Below, piece after piece: positions 35,096-42,544 of a DNA stretch of 64,000 bases. The stretch's first letter is position 1. Every line of letters starts with the position of its first letter. Origin of the DNA: Streptomyces sp. CC208A (GTDB lineage Bacteria; Actinomycetota; Actinomycetes; Streptomycetales; Streptomycetaceae); contig NZ_JASCXN010000037.1 of assembly GCF_030010625.1 (NCBI RefSeq), positions 1 through 64,000 of the forward strand, given 5' to 3'. A program made the position numbers and the translations under genes. A model generated the notes under the pieces. That model was not told where the DNA came from, did no database searches, and was given only the letters and a program-made list of their open reading frames with translations.

Positions 35096-35772
35096 CCACC
35101 CTCCCCCTCCTCCACGTACGCGACCTCGTCGTGCGGTTCGGGGAACGGACGGCCGTCGACCGGATCGGCTTCGACGTCGCGGCCGGCGAGACCGTCGGCC
35201 TCGTGGGCCCGTCCGGCTGCGGGAAGACGACCACGGCCGCCGCCGTCCTGCGGCTGCTGCGTCCCGCAGCGGGATCCGTGCGCTTCGACGGCATCGAGCT
35301 GACCACCCTGCGCGAGCGGGAACTGCGCCCGCTACGGGCCAGGTTCCAGCCGGTCTTCCAGGACCCGTACGGCGCCCTCAGCCCCCGGCGGCGCGTCCGC
35401 GACCAGATCGCCGAGCCGCTCCGGCTCCACGGCCTCTGGACGGCGGAGACGGGCCCGGCCAGGGTGGCGGAACTCCTGTCCGCGGTAGGCCTGGACGCCT
35501 CCCACGGCGCCAGGCGGCCGTACGAACTCTCGGGCGGCCAGTGCCAGCGCGTCGGCATCGCACGGGCCCTCGCCACCCGCCCGGAGCTCCTCGTGCTCGA
35601 CGAACCGACCTCCGCCCTCGATCCCTCCCGGCGGGCCGCGGTCCTCAACCTCCTGATGGACCTTCAGGACGAACTGGGCCTCGCCCTCCTGTTCATCTCG
35701 CACGACAGGACCGCCGTCCGGCACCTCTGCCACCGCGTCCTGACCATGGCCGACGGAAAGCTCTCCGCGTGA
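35092..35772 (+). CDS. ABC transporter ATPase, DppF/NikE type
   Basis: 226 residues. Walker A GPSGCGKTTT, FQDPYGALSPRRRV (Q-loop with the DPxxSLxPR-type motif), signature LSGGQCQRVGIARAL, Walker B LLVLDEPTSALDP, SHDRTAV. It lacks the C-terminal oligopeptide extension seen in its partner, making it a short DppF. Last gene of the importer, converging on the small gene at 35777. Confidence 0.9.
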   Translation: MTTLPLLHVRDLVVRFGERTAVDRIGFDVAAGETVGLVGPSGCGKTTTAAAVLRLLRPAAGSVRFDGIELTTLRERELRPLRARFQPVFQDPYGALSPRRRVRDQIAEPLRLHGLWTAETGPARVAELLSAVGLDASHGARRPYELSGGQCQRVGIARALATRPELLVLDEPTSALDPSRRAAVLNLLMDLQDELGLALLFISHDRTAVRHLCHRVLTMADGKLSA

Positions 35773-35776
35773 CCCT

Positions 35777-36214
35777 TCACCGCTCCTGGCCGGGCGCGGC
35801 CGCCGACCGGTTCATGGTGAACGTGAGGTGGGAGAAGTCCCGGCCCTGAACCACGGTGCTGTCCTTCACGTCACCGCTGACGCTGTTGTGGACGGTGCAG
35901 CCCTGCGCCGTCTGCACCTGCCCCCACCACTCGTCGAGGCACGCCCGGAACTCGCCGTCCAGAGCGGCGCGTACGCCCAGGGCCGTGGCGAGTGCCTGGG
36001 CCCGGACATCATCGGCGGGCGCGTCCTCCAGAGCCGTGAGCTCCGCCTCGCCCGAACTGATCGACGGGACTTGCTCGTCTTCGGCTCCCTGTGCGGACCC
36101 GCGGCGGAAAGGCCGCCGGACCAGGGCCGTGAGCCCGAGCCACGCGTTGCGTCCCGCCTCGGAACCGATGCTGCCCGCCAGTGCCGCCAGCGCGGCCGCC
36201 GTGATCGGATCCAC
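35777..36214 (-). CDS. Small protein with hydrophobic N-terminal helix and C-terminal amyloid-signalling-like motif
   Basis: 145 residues. The N-terminus MDPITAAALAALAGSIGSEA then GRNAWLGLTALVRRPFRR forms hydrophobic helices ending in basic residues, suitable for membrane interaction. A helical middle (60-100) follows. Residues 110-132 read NSVSGDVKDSTVVQGRDFSH, a motif of N-x3-G...VVQ-G type. Similar motifs occur at the N-termini of the NB-ARC proteins at 36348 and 40343. This N-effector/C-motif layout is that of bacterial NLR-associated amyloid-signalling effectors. It is divergent from the NB-ARC gene with 133 bases between. Function as a cell-death effector is inference. Confidence 0.6.
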   Translation of the reverse strand: MDPITAAALAALAGSIGSEAGRNAWLGLTALVRRPFRRGSAQGAEDEQVPSISSGEAELTALEDAPADDVRAQALATALGVRAALDGEFRACLDEWWGQVQTAQGCTVHNSVSGDVKDSTVVQGRDFSHLTFTMNRSAAAPGQER

Positions 36215-36347
36215 GTCCGTCCCCCTCGGTCTGTGTCGCGGATCCCCAGTTTAGAGCGGTGAACGGCTGCCCCGGGGGCGATTCCTCGCCAAGGCCGACA
36301 GCACCCGTCGGTCCGTCAGCTCGCCTCGTACGCCCTACTGTTGTCGC

Positions 36348-38450
36348 ATGGCGGAGGAGACGCGCAACAGTCTGGACGGACGTGCCGAGGTCGTCGTACA
36401 GGCCGGCCGCATAGGGGAACTGCACCAGCACCTGCACGGCGTGGAGCTGTCGCAGGCGCCACCCGTCCCGCTCCAACTCCCCCCGGCGCTCCGCTGGTTC
36501 GAGAACCGGCACGACGAACAGGGGCGCATCACCCGGGCGATCGAGGACCACGCCACCGGCACCGGTCCTCTCGTCGTCGCGCTCACCGGCATGGGCGGGG
36601 TGGGGAAGACGGCCCTCGGATTCCACGTGGCACGCGGACTGGCGGACCGTTACAAGGACGGGGTGCTCTACCTGGACCTGGACGACCTCCGGCGGGACGG
36701 CTCCGTCGAAGTCGCCGACGCCGTCGGCGAACTGCTGACGGGGCTCGGCCACTCCCCGGAGCGGCTGGAGCGTTCCTTCGCCGGCCGCACGAAGCAGTGG
36801 TGGAGCCGCACACGGGACAAGCGCCTGCTCGTGGTCGTGGACAACGCCAGATCCGGCAGCGAGGTGACACCGCTCCTTCCCGCGTCCGACCGGAGCATGC
36901 TCCTCGTCACCAGCCAGGGCGCCCTGTACGACCTCGACGGCACCGCCGCCGTCGAGGTCACGGTCGACCCGCTCCACCCGGACGACGCGGCGCGCCTGCT
37001 GACGCACCTGGTGGACGACCCCCGCCTCACGGGTGAACCGGAGGCCGCCGCCCGACTCGCCGAAGGGTGCGGCGGCCTGCCGGCCGCGCTGCAGGTGGCC
37101 GGCCAGTGGGTGCGCAAGTACCGCAGACGGAGCCTGTCCCGGCTGGTCGACGAGCTCACGGCGGAACTGCACACGAAGGGCATCCCCATGGTCGAGGCCG
37201 TCTGGGACGCCGCGTACGAGGGCCTCACCGCGGAAGCCGCCCGCCTGTACCGGCTGCTGCCGGAGCTGCCGGGACCCAGGATCGAGGAACTGCCCGCCGC
37301 GGCCCTGCTCGCCCGCGGCCCCGACGAGGCGGCCGACACCCTGGAAGAGCTCGAATCCGCCGCCCTGCTGGACAGCAGGGGAGAGGGCGGATGGCGGATG
37401 CACGACCTCCTGCGGGGGCACGCCGAGCGCCGCGCGCGACGGCACGACCCGGAAGGGGAGGAGCGCGCGCGGGCCCGCCGCCGCGTCATCACGTGGTACC
37501 GGCGCCAGGCCGCCCGGGCGGATCTGCTCGCGGCGGGCCCGCGCATGACCTTCGCCGGGACGCCCGACGCGGCCGGGGAAGACGTCCCCGACGTCGTGTT
37601 CCGCGGCAAGCCGGAGGCGCTGCGGTGGCTGGAGTCGCAGCGCCTCGCCCTGTACGGGAGCGTCACCCTGGCCTTCGAAGCGGGGCTGGACGAGGACGCC
37701 TGGGCGCTGTGCGAGCCACTGTGGACCCACTTCCTCGACCACCCGCACTACGCGGACACCATCGACGCCTTCCGGACCGGCGTGGAGGCGGCCGACCAGG
37801 CCGAACACCTGCCCGCCATGATCAGGATGCGGTGCCAGCTGGCCCGTCCGCTGTGGGAACAGGGACGGTACGAGGACGCCGCCGAGCAGCTGCGGCACGC
37901 CCTGCGCGCGGCCGAGTCCCTGGGGGAGTCCCTCGCGGAGCGGAAACTCAGGGCTTCGACCATCGAGTTCCGCGGCCTCCTGCGGGCGGAGACCGAGGAC
38001 TGGACCGGCGCCGCCGCCGACTTCACGACGGCGAGGGACGCGCACCGGGAGATCGGCAACACGTACGGCGTGCTGCTCCAGACCTACCTGCTGGGACGGA
38101 CCGCCCTGCGGAGCGGCGCCCCCCACGAGGCGATCGCCCACCTCGAAGAGGCGTACACGAGCGCGGTCGAGCAGCAGCGCGAACGGATGACCTCGCGCGC
38201 CGGGTTCGAGCTGGGGCGCGCTCTGCGGCTCGCGGGCAGGCCGGGGGAGGCCCACCCCCTGGTGAGCGCCGCCCTCGACGGCGCCCGCCGCCGCGGTTCG
38301 CGTACGGACGAGATCCGCGTCCTGGAGGAGCTGGCGCTCCTGGCGGAGGCGAACGGTGACCCCGCGGACGCCGAAGCGCACCGCGCGGCGGCACGCCGCC
38401 TCACCGCCGAGGCCGACGGAGCCCCCGCCGACGGCGCTCAGAGCTCGTAG
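36348..38450 (+). CDS. NB-ARC/TPR STAND protein (NLR-like) with N-terminal signalling motif
   Basis: 700 residues. Residues 7-27 carry NSLDGRAEVVVQAGRIGEL, resembling amyloid-signalling motifs. The NB-ARC ATPase follows: P-loop GMGGVGKT (81-88), Walker B RLLVVVDNA, sensor LLVTSQG, and the GLPA motif CGGLPAALQVAG. A winged-helix region ends with WRMHDLLRGHAERRA. The C-terminal 250 residues are TPR-like helical repeats (YEDAAEQLRHALRAAE, GAPHEAIAHLEEAYTSA). This is the architecture of bacterial NLR sensors. Its last 13 bases overlap the convergent GT-B-like gene. Confidence 0.85.
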   Translation: MAEETRNSLDGRAEVVVQAGRIGELHQHLHGVELSQAPPVPLQLPPALRWFENRHDEQGRITRAIEDHATGTGPLVVALTGMGGVGKTALGFHVARGLADRYKDGVLYLDLDDLRRDGSVEVADAVGELLTGLGHSPERLERSFAGRTKQWWSRTRDKRLLVVVDNARSGSEVTPLLPASDRSMLLVTSQGALYDLDGTAAVEVTVDPLHPDDAARLLTHLVDDPRLTGEPEAAARLAEGCGGLPAALQVAGQWVRKYRRRSLSRLVDELTAELHTKGIPMVEAVWDAAYEGLTAEAARLYRLLPELPGPRIEELPAAALLARGPDEAADTLEELESAALLDSRGEGGWRMHDLLRGHAERRARRHDPEGEERARARRRVITWYRRQAARADLLAAGPRMTFAGTPDAAGEDVPDVVFRGKPEALRWLESQRLALYGSVTLAFEAGLDEDAWALCEPLWTHFLDHPHYADTIDAFRTGVEAADQAEHLPAMIRMRCQLARPLWEQGRYEDAAEQLRHALRAAESLGESLAERKLRASTIEFRGLLRAETEDWTGAAADFTTARDAHREIGNTYGVLLQTYLLGRTALRSGAPHEAIAHLEEAYTSAVEQQRERMTSRAGFELGRALRLAGRPGEAHPLVSAALDGARRRGSRTDEIRVLEELALLAEANGDPADAEAHRAAARRLTAEADGAPADGAQSS

Positions 38451-40066
38451 AGCAGGTCGTCCGCGTGCGCCGTGTCCAGGTGTACGCGGACGGCCACGGG
38501 CCCGGTGTCGCACACCAGCGTCATGCCGGGCACCGGGCCCGTCCGCGCGTCGCCCAGCCGGGCGTGGACCGCCGAGACCACGGCCGACGGGTCGGGGTAC
38601 GAGGCACGGCCACCGCTCCGGTCCGGTTCCACCCGGGCGGTGAACACCCCCGCCGACCGGTGCCGGACCAGGATGCGCCTCCGGTCGAGAACAGCCGCCG
38701 CCGTACGGCAGCCGGGGTACTCCTCCAGGGCCCGTTCCGTCCAGCCCTCCGCGGTCCACGCGGCGAGGGGACCCGACGCGGTGTCCGTCCCCGCCCGGCG
38801 CCAGAGCACGCCGGCGCTCTGCAGATGACGCGGGCCCGCGGCGGGGAACTCCGCGCAGAGGTGGTGGAACGCCTCGCGCGTGCGGGCCGGGACACGCGTC
38901 ACGGAGACCGTGTCACCCGCCACGCGGATCCGCACGGCGAAGGCCGGCGGCCGACGGGACGGCGCCGAAGGCCGGGGGAACGCCCGGGCGTCCGGGCCGT
39001 CCTCCGAAAGGGGGCTCAGCCCGAGCAGGCGGTAGAGGTGCGCGCGCAGCCGCGCCAGCGCCTGCCCCTGCGGGGTGAACGCCCGCGCCGCGTGAGGACG
39101 GGTGTCGACGGACGACGCGGCGTCGAGAGCGGCCTCCAGGCGGGCGGCGGCCGTCAGCCTCGGAGCGGCGTCCAGAAGCCGCGCCCCCGGACTGCCGGGC
39201 AGGACCTCCCCGCCGCCGTCGTAGGCGTTGACCACCGGCGTTCCCAGCGCCGCGGCGTAGAGAGCGGCGGAGCCGTGGTCGGTCACCACGGCGTCGGCGG
39301 CGACCAGGACGGCCGCCCACTCCTCGTACGGCCCGGCGAGAATCAGCCCTGCCGAGAGGGCGGGCGCGAGTCGGCCCGAGAGGTCGAACGAGCCGATCCT
39401 GCTGTGCTCGTTGGGGTGCAGGGCGAGGGCGAACTGGTACGCGTCGTACGGCAGGAGCGCCGTGAGCTCGGCGGCGAGCCCCGGGCGGCGGACGAGAAGC
39501 GACTCCCGGCCCCAGGTGGAGGCCAGGACCACGAGTCGGCGAGCGCCGGTCCCCAGAGCCGTCCGGTACTCCTCGCGGTACGGGACCGAGGCCAGGAAGC
39601 GGTCCAGGGTGGGGTCGCCCACGACGACGCCCCGGCTCGCCGCCAGGCGACTCCGGCTCTCCAGGCGGGCGACCTGGTCCCCGTGGGCCAGGGCGTGGAG
39701 ATCGGCCCAGGGCGTGCCGTCGGCGAGCAGGTAGGAGGGGTCGAGACCGGACGGCACCCCCGGCGCACCGTCGTCGACCGACTTGTTGAAACCGGCCCCA
39801 TGGGGCAGCAGGACGCGGCGGCCGGAGAGACGGTGGAGACCGCCCTTGGGGCTGGCGGCGAGAACCAGGTCGTGCCGGGCGTGGAGGGCCTCCTCCCACG
39901 GCAGGGTCCGAACGCCCGCCCGCTCCAGCGCCGCGAGGGCGTCGACGCCGAAGTCCGAACCGGGCATCAGGGTGAAGCGGGTGACGATCCGGTGGTCACC
40001 GTGGAAGACGGGCAGGACGTCGAGGAGCCGGTGCAGCGCCACGGCGGAACGCACGGCGACCAGCAC
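38438..40066 (-). CDS. GT-B-fold CDP-glycerol transferase-like protein, with repeat array before its start
   Basis: 542 residues. Motifs shared with the paralog at 42484-44241: LLPHGAGFNK, VVGDPTLDRFL, LASTWGRESL, LALHPNEHS and TDHGSAALYAAALGTPVVN. The last resembles the nucleotide-sugar or CDP-alcohol site of GT-B enzymes (DHGSxxxxAxxxGxP). The product is unknown. The GTG start at 40066 lies two bases after a 15-copy heptamer array, and compared with the paralog about 26 N-terminal residues are missing, so the array replaces or interrupts the original N-terminus. Convergent with the NB-ARC gene (13-base overlap). Confidence 0.65.
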   Translation of the reverse strand: MLVAVRSAVALHRLLDVLPVFHGDHRIVTRFTLMPGSDFGVDALAALERAGVRTLPWEEALHARHDLVLAASPKGGLHRLSGRRVLLPHGAGFNKSVDDGAPGVPSGLDPSYLLADGTPWADLHALAHGDQVARLESRSRLAASRGVVVGDPTLDRFLASVPYREEYRTALGTGARRLVVLASTWGRESLLVRRPGLAAELTALLPYDAYQFALALHPNEHSRIGSFDLSGRLAPALSAGLILAGPYEEWAAVLVAADAVVTDHGSAALYAAALGTPVVNAYDGGGEVLPGSPGARLLDAAPRLTAAARLEAALDAASSVDTRPHAARAFTPQGQALARLRAHLYRLLGLSPLSEDGPDARAFPRPSAPSRRPPAFAVRIRVAGDTVSVTRVPARTREAFHHLCAEFPAAGPRHLQSAGVLWRRAGTDTASGPLAAWTAEGWTERALEEYPGCRTAAAVLDRRRILVRHRSAGVFTARVEPDRSGGRASYPDPSAVVSAVHARLGDARTGPVPGMTLVCDTGPVAVRVHLDTAHADDLLYEL

Positions 40067-40068
40067 GA

Positions 40069-40173
40069 CCCGCTGCCCGCTGCCCGCTGCCCGCTGCCCG
40101 CTGCCCGCTGCCCGCTGCCCGCTGCCCGCTGCCCGCTGCCCGCTGCCCGCTGCCCGCTGCCCGCTGCCCGCTG
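40069..40173. repeat. Heptanucleotide tandem array, 15 perfect copies of CCCGCTG
   Basis: Fifteen uninterrupted copies (CAGCGGG on the minus strand) lie between a potential minus-strand ATG at 40251 and the GTG start of the GT-B-like gene at 40066. From ATG 40251 the frame enters the array (DRIEHLNGQRAAGSG) and with 15 copies leaves it out of frame with the gene. With 13 or 16 copies it would join in frame. The array also lies in the divergent promoter region of the plus-strand gene at 40343, so spacing there changes with copy number too. Confidence 0.95.
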
Positions 40174-40342
40174 CCCGTTCAAGTGTTCGATTCTATCCGG
40201 TGGGCGGGGCGAAAGGGGAGTGGGGTCGTACGAGGACGCCTGATGCGGCATGGCCCCGATGGTACCGATCGTGTAATCCGCTCATCCTCGGGCGGGGTCC
40301 AGTACGGTGGCCCGTGTCCGGCGAACCGAGAGGTGGTGGTCC

Positions 40343-42544
40343 TTGAGCGCGCACGACGGACCGGAGCGTCCCGTGACGTCCGGGATCACGAACCACCTCG
40401 CCGGGAACGTCGACGGACAACTGGCTCAGGTGGGCGTCGTACACGGACCCATCACCTTCAACTACCACGCGGTCCAAGGCGTGCCGACGCCCGGAGGCCG
40501 CCGTCCCAACCAGGTGCCGAGACCCCCGCGCCGCTTCGTCGACCGCCACCGGACCTTCGCCGAACTTGACGAAGTCCTCGCCGTCACCGATTCCCCCGGC
40601 TGCCCGATCGGAGTCCTCAACGGACTTCCCGGCATCGGCAAGCGGGCCGCCGCGAGCCAGTGGGCCCACAGCAACCACCGGCGCTTCCCCGGCGGACAGC
40701 TCTTCGCCGACTTCGCCCGCCTGCGGGCAGGCGCCGGCGGGGACGTCTCGGAGGCGCTCGCCGGCTTCCTCCGGGCGCTCGGCGTCCACGAGCCGCACCT
40801 CCCCACGGGGTTCGCGGACCGGACCGCTCTCTACCGGGACCTCTCGGCCGAGCGGGGCGGCATGCTGGTCGTCCTGGACGGCGTGACGCGCCCCGCCCAG
40901 GTCACCGCCCTCCTGCCGCAAGGGGAGGGCAGCGCTCTGCTGGCGACGAGCACGCGGCGGCTCGGCGAACTCGCCCTCGACGGCGCGGCACTGCTCCAGC
41001 TCGACGTCCTCGACCCGGACAGTGCCCTGGAACTGCTGTCGGCCGTGTGCGGCCCCCGGCGGATCGCGGACGAACCCGAGGCGGCCAGGCGCCTGGTCGA
41101 ACTGTGCGGCGGCCTGCCGATCGCGGTGTGCCTGTGCGGTGCCCGGCTGCTGACCCACCGGCGCCTGACCGTCGGCGAACTGGTCGCCGAACTCACCGAC
41201 GAGCAGAGCCGCCTGAGCCGTATCGCCGTGTCCTCCGACCACGAGGAGCGCACCGTGTCCGCCGTTCTCGAACTGGCCTACCGCGACCTCCCCGCCACCG
41301 CCGCCCGCGTGTACCGGGCGCTCGGCCACCTGCCCGGCCTCAGCTTCGACACGGCCGTGGCGGCGGTCGCCGCGGGCCTCGGAGCGACGGAGGAGGCCCA
41401 GGAAGCCCTGGACGTGCTGGAAAGGGCCAGCCTGCTCTCCGTCCTGGAGGACCGCAGGTACGCCCTGCACGAACTCGTACGGCTCCACGCCCGGCAGGCA
41501 TCCCTGGCCGAGGACCCGCCCGGCACGGACCGGGAGACCGTGGGCCGGGTGCTCGGCCACTACCGCCTGCTGACGGTCCTGGCGGACCTGGCCGTCCGCG
41601 CCGACCGGCTCAGGATCACCGACCCGGCCGAGGCCGCCGGTGCCACCGGGACCCTCGCGGCCTCCGGAGCGGAAGGAGGTGGTCCGAGCCCCTTCGCCGC
41701 CGCCGACGATCCCCGCCACGACGCGCTCTGCTGGCTGGAGGCCGAGCGCTCCAACATCCTCGCCGTGCTCCGTACCGCTATCGCACCGGACTTCGCCCGC
41801 CCCGTCTGGCAGACGGCAGAGTCGTTCACCGTGCTCTTCCTCCACCACCGCCATCTCGCGGACTGGCGCGAGTCGCTGGAACTCGGCATCGAGGCGGCCC
41901 GACGGGACGGCGCGGTGGCGGCGGAGGCCAGGCTGCGCAGCCTGCTGTCCAGGCCGCTCCTCGACCTGGAGCAGGACGAGCGGGCCAGGGAACACCTGGA
42001 CACCGCGGAGCGGCTCGCCGTGGAATCCGGGCACCTCGCCCTCCAGGCCTCCGTGCAGGAGTTCCTCGGCCGCTACTGGGACCGGCACGACCCGGCCCGC
42101 GCGGCGGACGCCTACCGGGCGTCGCTCGCCCTCAACGCCGAGGCCGGGGAGCGGCGCGGCGAGGCGCTCGCCCGCTACTTCCTGGGCTGCGCGCAGAGCG
42201 CGACGGGCGACCACCGGGCCGCTCTCGCGACGCTCGACGAGGCGCGTGCGGACCTCCTCGCCCTCGACGACCACCGCATGGCGGCGCGGGCCCTCGCCGA
42301 CATCGGCAGGACGAAGGCGCGGCTGGGCGATGCCGACGGGGCGGTCACCGCCCTCGTACAGGCGGCCGACGACCTGAAGAAGGGCGAGGCGTTCCACTAC
42401 GAGGCGCAGGCCCGGGAAGACCTCGCCGAGCTCCTGACCGACCCCGAAGAAGCCAGGGCGTCCCTGCGCCGCGCCCTCACGATCTACGAGGAGGGCGGCA
42501 GCCCCCGGGCGGCGGCCGTCCTGGCCCGCCTGACCGCGGACTGA
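40343..42544 (+). CDS. NB-ARC-like/TPR STAND protein with altered P-loop
   Basis: 733 residues from TTG 40343; an in-frame start at 40307 is possible. Residues 17-39 read NHLAGNVDGQLAQVGVVHGP, the third copy of the signalling-like motif. The ATPase region has GLPGIGKR (94-101), where the serine/threonine after lysine is arginine, Walker B-like GMLVVLDGV and the GLPA motif CGGLPIAVCLCG. A winged helix (YALHELVRLHARQ) and C-terminal TPR-like repeats follow. ATP binding may be weakened. Its end overlaps the convergent GT-B-like paralog by 61 bases, repeating the arrangement of the first NB-ARC/GT-B pair. Confidence 0.8.
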   Translation: MSAHDGPERPVTSGITNHLAGNVDGQLAQVGVVHGPITFNYHAVQGVPTPGGRRPNQVPRPPRRFVDRHRTFAELDEVLAVTDSPGCPIGVLNGLPGIGKRAAASQWAHSNHRRFPGGQLFADFARLRAGAGGDVSEALAGFLRALGVHEPHLPTGFADRTALYRDLSAERGGMLVVLDGVTRPAQVTALLPQGEGSALLATSTRRLGELALDGAALLQLDVLDPDSALELLSAVCGPRRIADEPEAARRLVELCGGLPIAVCLCGARLLTHRRLTVGELVAELTDEQSRLSRIAVSSDHEERTVSAVLELAYRDLPATAARVYRALGHLPGLSFDTAVAAVAAGLGATEEAQEALDVLERASLLSVLEDRRYALHELVRLHARQASLAEDPPGTDRETVGRVLGHYRLLTVLADLAVRADRLRITDPAEAAGATGTLAASGAEGGGPSPFAAADDPRHDALCWLEAERSNILAVLRTAIAPDFARPVWQTAESFTVLFLHHRHLADWRESLELGIEAARRDGAVAAEARLRSLLSRPLLDLEQDERAREHLDTAERLAVESGHLALQASVQEFLGRYWDRHDPARAADAYRASLALNAEAGERRGEALARYFLGCAQSATGDHRAALATLDEARADLLALDDHRMAARALADIGRTKARLGDADGAVTALVQAADDLKKGEAFHYEAQAREDLAELLTDPEEARASLRRALTIYEEGGSPRAAAVLARLTAD

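Noticed and set aside
40069..40173. Heptamer array as a possible CRISPR
   Set aside because: Units are 7 bp, contiguous, without spacers; it is a simple sequence repeat.
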